Positions 9,258 to 18,251 are shown, counted from the first letter of the stretch. The stretch is 64,000 bases of DNA from Bacteroides faecium (GCF_012113595.1 NZ_CP050831.1:3968001-4032000), one strand, 5' to 3'. The notes: generated by a model from the letters alone, not told the origin. Made by a program: numbers and translations.

Positions 9258-11699
9258 ATGAGAAAATTTACTTTATTGTTTTTATTAACATTGATAAGTT
9301 GGGGACTTTATGCACAGGAGTATCCGAAGGCTATTATTTCGGGAGACTATGCTGACCCTAGTATTATAAGGGACGGGAAGGAATATTATATGACTCATTC
9401 TCCATTCTATTATGCTCCCGGTTTTTTAATCTGGCATTCACAGGATTTGATAAACTGGGAACCGGTCTGCCGTGCTTTGACCGATTGGAAGGGTTCTGCT
9501 ATGGCACCTGATTTAGTAAAGTACAAAGACAGGTATTATATATATTATCCCGCCGCCGGGACAAATTGGGTAACTTGTGCTGATAATATCAGGGGACCAT
9601 GGAGCAAACCTGTGGATTTAAAAATAGGTGGCATTGACCCGGGGCATATTGTGGATGAGAATGGTAACCGCTATCTTTATGTCAATGAGGGTGAAGTGAT
9701 TCGTCTGACTGATGATGGATTGGCTACTATCGGAGAAAAAAGACCGGTCTATGCCGGCTGGGAATATCCTAAAGAATGGAATACCGAATGTATGTGTTTG
9801 GAATCTCCGAAACTGAACTATAAAGATGGTTATTATTATATGACTTCCGCCCAAGGAGGAACCGCAGGTCCGGCTACCAGCCATATGGTTGTTGCCGCAC
9901 GCTCTAAAAGTCCTCTCGGACCATGGGAGAATTCTCCCTATAATCCCGTAGTGCATACATATAGTTCACGTGAGAATTGGTGGTCTAAAGGGCATGGTAC
10001 ATTGATTGACGATGTAAATGGAAATTGGTGGATTGTATATCACGCTTATGCGAAAGGTTATCATACTTTGGGACGCCAGACTTTGATTGAACCTATTGAA
10101 TGGACGGCTGACGGTTGGTTTCGTACCAAATCCACTGCTACTCCGATAAAGCCGGACAAGCAGATAAGTCATGGCTTGGAATTGTCAGATGATTTTAGCG
10201 GATCGGAATTGGGACTTCAATGGACTTTCTGGAAAGAGTATGCTCCGAAATCCCTTGTTTTTGACAATGGGAATCTTTGGGTGAAAGCGAAAGGAAATAG
10301 CCCCGCCAACGGGCGTCTGCTTTTAACAACTGCTGAAGATAAGAACTACGAAGCCCAAGTTGAAATAAATATCAGCAACGGAAATATTGCCGGGCTTCTT
10401 TTATTCTATAATGAAAAAGCTTTTGCAGGGGTCGTTTCTGATGGTGATAAATTTACGGTATATCAGGATGCGAATAAGAAAATAGAGTTGCCTAACAAAC
10501 TAGGCAGCCGTTTTATTGCAAAAATACATAATTACGGTAATACTCTCCGGATAACGGTAAGCAAGGATAACGAGGAGTGGATAACACTTGCGGAAAATAT
10601 AGATGTTTCGCAGATGCATCACAATACTTATAAGGGATTTTATGCTTTACGCATCGGGTTGTTTTCTGCCGGAAAGGGAAGTGCGGGATTCAAGCAATTC
10701 CGTTATAAGAATTCTGTTCCAAAGGAAAAAGACATGAGTGCTTATCTGATGGTATTCCATAAAGACGAAACACATGGGCTTTATATGGCTGTCAGTCGTG
10801 ACGGTTATACGTTTACGGCATTGAATGATGCGGAGCCGGTTATCGCCGGAGATACGATTGCCTGTCAGAAAGGAATTCGTGACCCTCATATTTTTCGCGG
10901 TCCGGATGGCGCTTTTTATCTGGCAATGACAGACTTGCACGTGTTTGCGAAGCGGGACGGCTATCGGGAAACCGAATGGGAACGTGATGGAAAAATATAT
11001 GGTTGGGGAAATAACCGTGGGCTGGTGCTGTTGAAATCCTGGGATTTGGTTAACTGGAAACGTGCGAATATCCGTTTTGACAAATTATCCGCAGGATTGG
11101 GTGAAATAGGTTGTGCATGGGCTCCCGAAGTAACATATGATGAGAAGAAGGGAAAGTTGATGATTTATTACACGATGCGTTTTAGAAATGAAGCGAACAA
11201 ACTATATTATGTATATGTAAATGATGACTTTGATACCATTGAAAGTATTCCGCAGATTTTGTTCGAATATCCTAATGAGGGTGTCTCTGCTATTGACGGG
11301 GACATTACGAAAGTAGGAGATAAGTATCACTTGTTTTATGTTGCCCATGACGGGGGTGCAGGAATCAAGCTGGCGGTTTCGACTCGTGTGAACGGAGATT
11401 ATGAGTACGATCCGCGTTGGTATGATTTTGAGCCTAAGGCTTGTGAAGCTCCTACCGTTTGGAAACGGATCGGTGAAGATAAATGGGTACTGATGTATGA
11501 CGTGTATAGCGTGACTCCTCATAATTTCGGCTTTATTGAAACATCGGACTTTGTGAACTTTAAAAACCTCGGACGTTTCAATGAAGGGGTGATGAAAACA
11601 ACCAATTATAGTGCTCCCAAGCATGGTGCGGTTATTCATCTGACTGCTGAAGAAGCTGATAAATTGGAAAATTATTGGCGGAAGAATAAGAAGAAATAG
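9258..11699 (+). CDS. double-domain GH43 glycoside hydrolase
   Basis: ATG 9258 gives signal peptide MRKFTLLFLLTLISWGLYAQ; the product is 813 residues. Residues ~22-305 form a five-bladed GH43 propeller with the expected acids: Asp in 'YADPS' (~31), Asp in 'GGIDPGH' (~125) and Glu in 'LESPK' (~182). A concanavalin-like beta-sandwich follows (~310-490). A second GH43-like propeller spans ~490-800 with Asp in 'GIRDPHI' (~540), 'AIDGDI' (~678) and Glu in 'CEAPTV' (~729). Both triads look complete, so two activities on one polypeptide are possible. GH43 enzymes act on arabinose, xylose or galactose side groups; I cannot assign a subfamily. Several of the longest GH43 fusions in Bacteroides combine complementary debranching activities, which would fit a branched glycan. 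Confidence 0.88.
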   Translation: MRKFTLLFLLTLISWGLYAQEYPKAIISGDYADPSIIRDGKEYYMTHSPFYYAPGFLIWHSQDLINWEPVCRALTDWKGSAMAPDLVKYKDRYYIYYPAAGTNWVTCADNIRGPWSKPVDLKIGGIDPGHIVDENGNRYLYVNEGEVIRLTDDGLATIGEKRPVYAGWEYPKEWNTECMCLESPKLNYKDGYYYMTSAQGGTAGPATSHMVVAARSKSPLGPWENSPYNPVVHTYSSRENWWSKGHGTLIDDVNGNWWIVYHAYAKGYHTLGRQTLIEPIEWTADGWFRTKSTATPIKPDKQISHGLELSDDFSGSELGLQWTFWKEYAPKSLVFDNGNLWVKAKGNSPANGRLLLTTAEDKNYEAQVEINISNGNIAGLLLFYNEKAFAGVVSDGDKFTVYQDANKKIELPNKLGSRFIAKIHNYGNTLRITVSKDNEEWITLAENIDVSQMHHNTYKGFYALRIGLFSAGKGSAGFKQFRYKNSVPKEKDMSAYLMVFHKDETHGLYMAVSRDGYTFTALNDAEPVIAGDTIACQKGIRDPHIFRGPDGAFYLAMTDLHVFAKRDGYRETEWERDGKIYGWGNNRGLVLLKSWDLVNWKRANIRFDKLSAGLGEIGCAWAPEVTYDEKKGKLMIYYTMRFRNEANKLYYVYVNDDFDTIESIPQILFEYPNEGVSAIDGDITKVGDKYHLFYVAHDGGAGIKLAVSTRVNGDYEYDPRWYDFEPKACEAPTVWKRIGEDKWVLMYDVYSVTPHNFGFIETSDFVNFKNLGRFNEGVMKTTNYSAPKHGAVIHLTAEEADKLENYWRKNKKK

Positions 11700-11722
11700 T
11701 TTCTGGCGCATCTACATGGATG

Positions 11723-11778
11723 AAAAAGATGTGATGATGGCATCTTGTGTCTATAGTTGCCTCATCACATCTTTTTTT
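11723..11778. terminator. bidirectional terminator between GH43 and uxuA
   Basis: Perfect 15-bp arms AAAAAGATGTGATGA (11723-11737) and TCATCACATCTTTTT (11762-11776) enclose a 24-nt loop. T runs lie on both strands, matching the convergent genes on either side. Confidence 0.8.
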
Positions 11779-11789
11779 ATATTGTTCCG

Positions 11790-12974
11790 TTATATCATCT
11801 GCCGTCCTTTTTCATCATCCACCACAGCCATCATCCCTTCCACTTGTGCCAGAGCCAGCATACGTCCGTGGAAAGAATATCCCGGATTATAACCTTTGTC
11901 TTCGTCTCCAAGCATCATCCGTCCGTGGTCTACACGCATGGGGAGTCCCGGATTTTCATTTTCGAAGATACGGATAAGGTCAATCAAATGCCCCCTTCCT
12001 GTGAGATGGGAGCTTTCAATGAAGTTTCCACCTGGTATGGCAGCCGTACTACGCAGGTGTACGAAGTGGGTACGTTTGGCAAATTTCTTTGCCAGTTCAC
12101 GGGTATCATTATGTTCGCCTGCACTCAAAGAACCTGCGCAGAAAGTCAATCCGTTATGTGGATTATCTACTGCGTTCAGGAACCATTCAATATCACTTTC
12201 ATTGGTGACGATACGCGGTAAGCCTAGGACTTGGAATGGCGGGTCGTCGGGATGCACGCACATATTGACGCCATACTCTTCGCATACGGGCATGATTGCA
12301 GATAAGAAGTAACGCATATTATCACGCAAAGTATCGCGGTCAATATCTTTGTATAAGGCGAGTAGGCGCTTGAAGATAGCAACCGGATTTTTATCCCCTT
12401 CCTTGATATTGCCGTTAACGAAACCTTGTGTCTTGACAATGATTGTATCAATCAAGGCATCTTTCTCCGCTTCTGTAATTACTTTATCCAGTTCGGTTAC
12501 TTTATGAAGCTCTTCTTCAGTATAGTCGTTTTCTGCTCCTTCGCGTTCCAGAATCCGGATATCGAAATAAGCAAAGCGAATACGGTCGTAGTATAAGGAA
12601 CTGGTTCCGTCCGGCCAGGCGTGCTGCAAGTCAGTACGTATCCAGTCGATGACAGGCATGAAGTTGTAACATACGGTTTTTATTCCGCATTTGCCCAAGT
12701 TGGCAAGGCTTACTTTATAATTCTCAATCAACAGTTCACGTTCCGCCCCCGCATATTTGATTGCCTCGCATACGGGGAGACTTTCTACTACTGACCAACG
12801 CAAACCATAATATTCGATGTAAGACTTCAAATCATTGATATCCTCTACAGTCCAGATTTCTCCGTTCGGTACGTCATGCAAAGCAGTGACAATACCTTCT
12901 ACGCCTATTTGTCGGAGCATCGGCAAAGTTATCTTGTCTTTTTTACCGAACCATCTCCATGTCTTTTCCATCAT
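11790..12974 (-). CDS. uxuA: mannonate dehydratase UxuA
   Basis: The 394-residue product has the same length as E. coli UxuA as I recall it and shares long blocks with it: 'KTWRWFGKKD', 'GIVTALHDVPNGEIW', 'GIKTVCYNFMPVIDW', 'AVHPDDPPFQVLGLPRI' and 'RVDHGRMM' (E. coli MRPDHG). It dehydrates D-mannonate to 2-keto-3-deoxy-D-gluconate in the cytoplasm, using a divalent metal held by Cys/His/Asp residues such as those in 'CVHPDD' and 'DHG'. It lies 30 bp after the SDR gene on the same strand, so the two form an operon. Two ATGs (12974 and 12971) are in tandem; the first was kept. Confidence 0.95.
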   Translation of the reverse strand: MMEKTWRWFGKKDKITLPMLRQIGVEGIVTALHDVPNGEIWTVEDINDLKSYIEYYGLRWSVVESLPVCEAIKYAGAERELLIENYKVSLANLGKCGIKTVCYNFMPVIDWIRTDLQHAWPDGTSSLYYDRIRFAYFDIRILEREGAENDYTEEELHKVTELDKVITEAEKDALIDTIIVKTQGFVNGNIKEGDKNPVAIFKRLLALYKDIDRDTLRDNMRYFLSAIMPVCEEYGVNMCVHPDDPPFQVLGLPRIVTNESDIEWFLNAVDNPHNGLTFCAGSLSAGEHNDTRELAKKFAKRTHFVHLRSTAAIPGGNFIESSHLTGRGHLIDLIRIFENENPGLPMRVDHGRMMLGDEDKGYNPGYSFHGRMLALAQVEGMMAVVDDEKGRQMI

Positions 12975-13004
12975 AGCTTCTTTTCTTTATTTAGGAGCAA
13001 TTAT

Positions 13005-13820
13005 TTATACACCGCTGAAAGCACTGAAACCACCGTCGATAGGCAACATAGCTCCGGTTACGAAACTGGCAGCATCACTACACAGGAAATGTACGGCACC
13101 ATTCAGCTCTTTAATGTCACCAAAACGTTTCATCGGAGTTTTAGCCAATACTTTTTTGCTTCTATCCGTCAGTGAACCGTCCGGATTGATAAGCACGCGG
13201 CGGTTCTGGTCGCCGATGAAGAAGCCCGGAGCAATGGCGTTAACACGAATACCGTCACCATATTTCAGTGCCATTTCGCAGGCCAGCCATTGGGTGAAGT
13301 TGGCTACGGCAGTTTTGGCGGCAGAGTATCCCGGAACACGGGTGATAGCACTGTATGCGGCCATTGATGATACATTAATGATGCATCCTTTGCCTTGTTT
13401 AGCCATAACCTTTCCGAATATCATGGACGGATAAACCGTTCCGTTCATATTCAGATTAGTCACTTTCTCCCAACAGGAGATGTCCATATCGTAAAAGTTC
13501 TGTTCCGGTTCGAGAGTAGCTCCCGGCATGTTTCCACCGGCAATGTTCAACAGGATATCAATCCGTCCCCATTTGGCAACGATTTCTTCCGCTACTTTTT
13601 CCAGGCTGGCGATGTCCAGCACATTACCGATGATACCGATTACATCTTCTCCATATTGTTTCAGTTCTGCTACCCGGTTGTCCAGTTGTTCCTGACGAAT
13701 GTCGATAGCTACTACTTTTGCTCCCTGCTGTACAAAGTGTTGGGCAATATTTCCACCCAGTACACCACCTGCTCCGGTAATAACAGCTACTTTACCGGCA
13801 ATACTAAATAATTCGTTCAT
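13005..13820 (-). CDS. SDR-family oxidoreductase, probable fructuronate reductase (mannonate dehydrogenase)
   Basis: ATG 13820 was chosen because it begins the Rossmann fold properly (MNELFSIAGKVAVITGAGG); the longer frame adds a promoter-region tail. The 271-residue protein has the classical SDR motifs: TGxxxGxG as 'TGAGGVLG' (~15-22), 'NIAGG' (~92), catalytic Ser in 'VSSMAAYS', and Tyr/Lys in 'YSAAK' (~168-172). SDR enzymes next to uxuA in Bacteroides are taken to reduce D-fructuronate to D-mannonate, in place of the unrelated E. coli UxuB family; that role here rests on gene context. It is the first gene of the SDR-uxuA operon, divergent from the AraC regulator. Confidence 0.85.
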   Translation of the reverse strand: MNELFSIAGKVAVITGAGGVLGGNIAQHFVQQGAKVVAIDIRQEQLDNRVAELKQYGEDVIGIIGNVLDIASLEKVAEEIVAKWGRIDILLNIAGGNMPGATLEPEQNFYDMDISCWEKVTNLNMNGTVYPSMIFGKVMAKQGKGCIINVSSMAAYSAITRVPGYSAAKTAVANFTQWLACEMALKYGDGIRVNAIAPGFFIGDQNRRVLINPDGSLTDRSKKVLAKTPMKRFGDIKELNGAVHFLCSDAASFVTGAMLPIDGGFSAFSGV

Positions 13821-13885
13821 GGTTCTATCAAATGTTTTTATGAATTGATGCAAAAATAGCGGGTTTTTACACACACTATGATGCG

Positions 13886-13914
13886 TATCTTTGCAAGATA
13901 TTTACCTATCTTTG
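13886..13914 (+). promoter_or_regulatory. two TATCTTTGCAA direct repeats in the araC-type/uxu divergent promoter
   Basis: TATCTTTGCAA occurs at 13886 and again at 13907, exactly 21 bp apart. Each contains the Bacteroides -7 element TAnnTTTG. Only one can sit properly ahead of the regulator gene (start 13941), so the pair may be tandem promoters, or direct-repeat half sites for the AraC protein placed next to the SDR promoter. Confidence 0.55.
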
Positions 13915-13940
13915 CAAAAGTAGTTTAGAAAGGAGAATTT

Positions 13941-14804
13941 ATGAAGAAGATAATGAACGAGAAGTTGACTATTACGACTTCCAATCCTGTCCGTGCCCGC
14001 TTTTATGAATATCCGCGTTTCACTTACCCGTGGCATTTCCATAGTGAGTATGAAATTATCTATGTGGAGAAAGGAGAGGGGGATTGCCTGGTGGGTGACA
14101 GCATTATCTCTTATGCAAAAGGGGATTTGATTCTTTTCGGTTCGGAACTTCCCCATAGCATGCAGAGTCCGCCGGATAACGGAGAAGAATCCGTATTGAA
14201 AGTAAAAGGCGTGAATATCCAGTTTGAGAAAGACTTTATGCATTACTCCATTTCCCAATATTCCCAGTTTATTCCTATCAGGAACTTATTGGAAGATGCT
14301 TGCCGGGGAATTAGGTTCACCGTTTCCCGTTCGGGAAAAATCATCAAGCTATTAAAACAGATACCTTCTGCCAAAGGAGCGGAACAAATCATCCTGTTGC
14401 TTTCACTTCTGCAAATAATGGCTACCAATGATAACAGGAAATATCTGACTACTTCCCATTATACCCCGTCCCCTTCCATTATGCGTAACGAAAGAATGGA
14501 AAAGGTGATTGCCTATCTTAACAAACATTATACCGAGTCTCTCGGTCTGGATGAAATAGCTTCTTATACAGCCATGAATCCTACCGCCTTCTGCCGTTAT
14601 TTCAAGGAAAACACAGGAAAGACATTCAAAGAATATGTACTTGATATGCGTATCGGCTATGCTTGTAAGCTATTGAATAGTAGTATGATGAATGTTTCGC
14701 AAATCAGCGCGACATGCGGATTCGAATCCCCTGTGCATTTTAACCGCATCTTCAAGCGGGTGACTGGGATGACACCTACTTTTTATAGGGAGCAGATGGA
14801 ATAA
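13941..14804 (+). CDS. AraC-family transcriptional regulator (cupin sensor)
   Basis: This 287-residue cytoplasmic protein has an N-terminal cupin ligand-binding domain (~10-150; 'YPWHFHSEYEIIYVEKGEGD' with the H-x-H pair and 'GDLILFGSELPHSM'). A double helix-turn-helix AraC domain follows (~185-285; 'ESLGLDEIASYTAMNPTAFCRYFKENTGKTF' region, then 'VSQISATCGFESPVHFNRIFK'). It is transcribed away from the SDR-uxuA operon across a 120-bp gap holding TATCTTTGCAA direct repeats, so it probably senses a uronate or related sugar and controls that operon, and perhaps GH97 71 bp downstream. The ligand is unknown. Confidence 0.9.
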   Translation: MKKIMNEKLTITTSNPVRARFYEYPRFTYPWHFHSEYEIIYVEKGEGDCLVGDSIISYAKGDLILFGSELPHSMQSPPDNGEESVLKVKGVNIQFEKDFMHYSISQYSQFIPIRNLLEDACRGIRFTVSRSGKIIKLLKQIPSAKGAEQIILLLSLLQIMATNDNRKYLTTSHYTPSPSIMRNERMEKVIAYLNKHYTESLGLDEIASYTAMNPTAFCRYFKENTGKTFKEYVLDMRIGYACKLLNSSMMNVSQISATCGFESPVHFNRIFKRVTGMTPTFYREQME

Positions 14805-14875
14805 TCTTTCCGGGGAATAATTTGTTTGAGTATAATTTCCTTCTCGTTCGTATCTAATAGGAAAGAAGAATAAAC

Positions 14876-16825
14876 ATGAACGTAAATAGAATGAAGAAAA
14901 GAATTTTGCTTTTATTGCTGGTGATACCGGCATTGTTGAAAGCGCAGGATGTAATGACAGGAACCCGCCAGGAATTGACATCTCCTGACGGAGCTTATCG
15001 TTTTACCTTCTATCAACGTGCGGTGGGAGAGGATAATGCACAAATGTATTACACCTTGACTTACAAGAACCGTCCGGTAATTGAAGAAAGTAAATTGGGA
15101 GTTCTGATTGAAAATCAGTTGTTCGAGTCGGCACTGGGTGTTCCGAATGATACTTGTCATTTCTGGTGTGAGAATCTGAAGTTGACGGGAACAGAGCGAC
15201 GGAAAGCGGATGAAACATGGAAACCTGTATATGGGGAACGTGCCGAGATTCGTGACTGTTATAATGAGATGACCTTGAAATTCAAGAAAGGTGAAGGAGA
15301 CGGAGCACAGGAAGGTGGCTATGATAAGCGCAAGAATTACTTTATGAATATCATAGTGCGTGCCTATAATGAAGGAGTCGCTTTCCGTTATCATTTCCCG
15401 GAAACAACAAACGGGCTTTTCCTGCATATCATAGGCGAGCAAACCAGTTTCACAATGCCTCAGGGAACAATGGCTTATTATGAGCGTTGGGCACAAGGGC
15501 CTTATGCACTTCGTCCGTTGGAAGGTTGGGGAAAAGAAGAAAGTGAACGTCCTTTGACATTGAAACTGCCCGACGGATTATCAGTTGCCCTGTTGGAAGC
15601 GGAAATGGTGGATTATGCCCGTGGCAAATTCCGTTTGTCAGCAGACAAACCTTCTACTTTGGAGACAAGCCTGTATAGCAGTGTCGATATAATTTCTCCT
15701 TATAGCACTCCGTGGCGTGTTATCATGGCTGGCGAACGTCCGGTCGATTTGATTAACAACAATGATATTGTCTTGAATCTGAATCCGGCTTGTAAACTGG
15801 CTGATACTTCCTGGATTAAACCGGGAAAAGTATTCCGTTCGGGCGACTTGAAGCAAGAAAGAGTGAAAGCGGCTATTGACTTTGCGGCAGAGCGCGGTAT
15901 TCAGTATGTGCATATGGATGCAGGTTGGTATGGGCCGGAAATGAAGATGAGTTCGGACGCTACTACCGTTTCTCCGGATAAAGACCTTGATATACCTGCT
16001 TTGTGCCAGTATGCCGAATCGAAGGGAATCGGACTTATGGTATACGTCAATCTGCGTGCATTGGTGCAGCAATTGGATACTTTATTACCTTTATATAAGA
16101 AGTGGGGATTGAAAGGTATCAAGTTCGGTTTTGTACAGATTGGTAATCAGCGTTGGAGTACCTGGCTGCATGATGCAGTCCGCAAATGTGGAGAATACGG
16201 TCTGATGGTGGATATTCACGATGAATATCGTCCGACAGGTTTCAGCCGTACTTATCCTAACTTGATGACACAGGAAGGCATCGGTGGCAATGAAGAGATG
16301 CCGGATGCTTTACATAACACGATTCTTCCGTATACACGTTTCCTGGCAGGCGCTGCGGATTATACACTGTGTTATTTTAATGGCAGAGTGAAGAATACGA
16401 AAGCGCATCAGTTAGCAATGGCAGCAGTGTATTACAGTCCTTTGCAGTTTATGTTCTGGTATGACCGGCCTGAATTTTATAAAGGAGAAGAAGAACTCGA
16501 ATTTTGGAAAGCCATTCCGAGTGTATGGGACGATAGCCGTGCGCTTGACGGAGAAATTGGTGAATATATCGTTCAGGCACGTCGTTCGGGAAGTGACTGG
16601 TTTGTTGGAGCAATGACAAACACGGAAGCCCGCACTGTCACATTGACTACGGATTTCCTGGAACCGGGAAAGAAGTATATGCTTCATCTGTATGAAGATG
16701 ACGACAAGCTGAATACACGGACGAAAGTACACAGTACTCATAAGAAAATAAAGGCAGGCGACAAACTTGTCTTGAAGTTGAAGGCAAGTGGCGGAGCTGC
16801 GTTGCATTTTACTCCGCTTAAGTAA
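14876..16825 (+). CDS. GH97-family glycoside hydrolase with atypical base residues
   Basis: The signal peptide (KKRILLLLLVIPALLKA) places this 649-residue enzyme in the periplasm; ATG 14891 is a possible alternative start. The N-terminal beta-supersandwich (~20-280), (beta/alpha)8 barrel (~290-560; 'HMDAGWYGPEM', 'GIKFGFVQIG') and C-terminal beta domain match GH97. The Ca-binding/acid Glu residues appear as 'TQEG' and 'GNEE' after 'RPTGFSRTYPN' (~450-475). Compared from memory with SusB, the base pair differs: SusB Glu508 is Asp here ('HDEYRPTG', followed by an extra Glu), and SusB Glu439 falls on Asn ('YVNLRA'). The retaining-type Asp nucleophile is also absent. The substrate could be an alpha-glucoside, alpha-galactoside or beta-L-arabinopyranoside type; not assignable. 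Confidence 0.88.
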   Translation: MNVNRMKKRILLLLLVIPALLKAQDVMTGTRQELTSPDGAYRFTFYQRAVGEDNAQMYYTLTYKNRPVIEESKLGVLIENQLFESALGVPNDTCHFWCENLKLTGTERRKADETWKPVYGERAEIRDCYNEMTLKFKKGEGDGAQEGGYDKRKNYFMNIIVRAYNEGVAFRYHFPETTNGLFLHIIGEQTSFTMPQGTMAYYERWAQGPYALRPLEGWGKEESERPLTLKLPDGLSVALLEAEMVDYARGKFRLSADKPSTLETSLYSSVDIISPYSTPWRVIMAGERPVDLINNNDIVLNLNPACKLADTSWIKPGKVFRSGDLKQERVKAAIDFAAERGIQYVHMDAGWYGPEMKMSSDATTVSPDKDLDIPALCQYAESKGIGLMVYVNLRALVQQLDTLLPLYKKWGLKGIKFGFVQIGNQRWSTWLHDAVRKCGEYGLMVDIHDEYRPTGFSRTYPNLMTQEGIGGNEEMPDALHNTILPYTRFLAGAADYTLCYFNGRVKNTKAHQLAMAAVYYSPLQFMFWYDRPEFYKGEEELEFWKAIPSVWDDSRALDGEIGEYIVQARRSGSDWFVGAMTNTEARTVTLTTDFLEPGKKYMLHLYEDDDKLNTRTKVHSTHKKIKAGDKLVLKLKASGGAALHFTPLK

Positions 16826-16849
16826 GCTAGTTAATAATTATCCCTTTAA

Positions 16850-16927
16850 GGCACGGATTACATGGATTCCACGGTTTTATGAATTATGATAACATAAAGC
16901 AACAGTGTAATCTGTGTAATCCGTGCC
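16850..16927. repeat. REP/MITE-like intergenic inverted-repeat element, copy A
   Basis: Terminal arms GGCACGGATTACATGGATT and AATCTGTGTAATCCGTGCC pair at 17 of 19 positions around a central CGGTTTTATGAATTATGA...AACAACAG-like core. The same structure recurs at 23176-23246 with about the same length. It lies between convergent genes (GH97 and the aldo/keto reductase) and could double as their terminator. Confidence 0.7.
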
Positions 16928-16952
16928 TGAAAAAGAAAATTATAGTGAACTG

Positions 16953-17795
16953 TTATTTACTATAATTAATCAGCCACTTCACCATTTCCGGGTCATAGTG
17001 GGAGAAGAAGAGAGTCTTGGCTGTATCAAGCTCGGCAATAGCCGCCATATCGTCAGGTGTTAACGCAAAGTCGAATACATTGAAATTCTCAATCATACGT
17101 TCTTTGTGGGTAGACTTGGGAATTACGATAATATCGCGTTGAATCAGATAACGCAGTGCAACCTGTGCCACAGACTTACCATATTCTTTCCCGATTTCCT
17201 GAAGGGTTGTATTGGTAAAGAAGTCGTTCCTTCCTTCGGCAAACGGTCCCCATGACATAATCTTAGTGCCATATTCCTTCATTACTTCCTGTAACTTTAT
17301 CTGTTGATTGAAAACGTGCGTCTCCACTTGGTTGACGGCAGGAGTGATTTCACAGAATTCCGCCAAGTCTACAAAACGGTCGGGATAGAAGTTGCTGACG
17401 CCGATAGCACGAACTTTTCCGGCCTTGTATGCTTCTTCCATAGCCCGGTACGTTCCGTAATAATCACCGAATGGCTGATGAATGAGCAATAAGTCAATAT
17501 AATCGCTCTTTAACTTGCGCAGCGACTCATCAATAGAAGCTTTAGCCTTATCATAACCGGCATTTGAAATCCACACTTTCGTAGTGATGAACAGTTCGTC
17601 ACGTGGCACACCGCATTTGCTGATTGCATTTCCTACACCTTCCTCATTATGATAGGCTTGTGCCGTATCAATAGAGCGATATCCTACACTGATTGCATCC
17701 GATACGCAACGTTCACACTCTTCAGGAGTAACCTGATAAACACCATAACCCAAAATAGGCATTTCAATGCCATTGTTCAATTTTACCTTTTCCAT
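16953..17795 (-). CDS. aldo/keto reductase
   Basis: ATG 17795 (MEKVKLNNGIEMPILGYG) is preferred over a TTG two codons upstream. The 280-residue product is a NADPH-dependent (beta/alpha)8 AKR. It has the catalytic tetrad: Asp and Tyr in 'SIDTAQAYHNEEGVG', Lys in 'ITTKVW', and His in 'LLLIHQPFG'. The cofactor motif 'IPKSTHKERMIENFNVFDF' is present. It is similar to 2,5-diketo-gluconate-reductase-like AKRs and is cytoplasmic. A -7 box (TAACTTTG, minus strand, 17855-17848) lies about 53 bp upstream. It may reduce a sugar aldehyde or keto-uronate released by the PUL, but general detoxification is equally possible. Confidence 0.9.
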   Translation of the reverse strand: MEKVKLNNGIEMPILGYGVYQVTPEECERCVSDAISVGYRSIDTAQAYHNEEGVGNAISKCGVPRDELFITTKVWISNAGYDKAKASIDESLRKLKSDYIDLLLIHQPFGDYYGTYRAMEEAYKAGKVRAIGVSNFYPDRFVDLAEFCEITPAVNQVETHVFNQQIKLQEVMKEYGTKIMSWGPFAEGRNDFFTNTTLQEIGKEYGKSVAQVALRYLIQRDIIVIPKSTHKERMIENFNVFDFALTPDDMAAIAELDTAKTLFFSHYDPEMVKWLINYSK

Positions 17796-17847
17796 AATCA
17801 AGCTATATTAAAATAAAAGCATAATTCTAACGTTAATCTCCTGTATG

Positions 17848-17855
17848 CAAAGTTA
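17848..17855 (-). promoter_or_regulatory. Bacteroides -7 promoter box for the aldo/keto reductase
   Basis: On the minus strand this reads TAACTTTG, matching TAnnTTTG, 53 bp before the reductase start codon. Confidence 0.5.
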
Positions 17856-18251
17856 TCCTGTAAAAGCTAATCTGCTCCTATATAAATTACTGGTTTTGCT
17901 ACCATTTTTACGGATAACCCTGTCATTACATATAATCTCTCTTATATATAGTTGTTTTGGGAGTGTTTTGTTCTCCGGATTCGTCGTATATGAAGTTAAA
18001 TCAATTAAAAGAAGTATTATGAATGAATACACTCTTTCGTAGAAACAAGGTTCGTTTATTAATAGAACAACCTTGTGCCGGATAAGGACGTTTCTTCTTT
18101 TTGTCTACCTTTGTCCCGAAACAGAACTTAAAACGGATATTGCAAGATTAATAAGGGTAAATGAAGTATATATTAGAAACTTGGTATATCAATATATTAG
18201 GTTTATGTGTGTTTAGAGGTCTTATCCCAAAGGGAGTAAGACCTCTATTAT
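17856..18251. other. gene-poor stretch with a plus-strand promoter-like box and two hairpins
   Basis: I see no convincing gene. An 8-bp-arm hairpin (ACAAGGTT 18045-18052 / AACCTTGT 18069-18076) is followed by a -7-like box TACCTTTG (18106-18113, plus strand). A strong hairpin lies at 18215-18246. This could be a short untranslated RNA about 130 nt long; the small reading frames here lack recognisable features. Confidence 0.4.
18215..18246. terminator. hairpin at the 3' end of the DUF3037/HipA-like pair
   Basis: Arms AGAGGTCTTATCCC (18215-18228) and GGGAGTAAGACCTCT (18232-18246) pair with one bulge over a 3-nt loop, 5 bp beyond the minus-strand stop codon. No clear T run follows, so it may instead end a plus-strand small transcript. 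Confidence 0.6.

Noticed and set aside
17845..18042. 65-codon hydrophobic frame followed by a hairpin
   Set aside because: It overlaps the promoter of the aldo/keto reductase, lacks a ribosome site and has no homologue I recognise.
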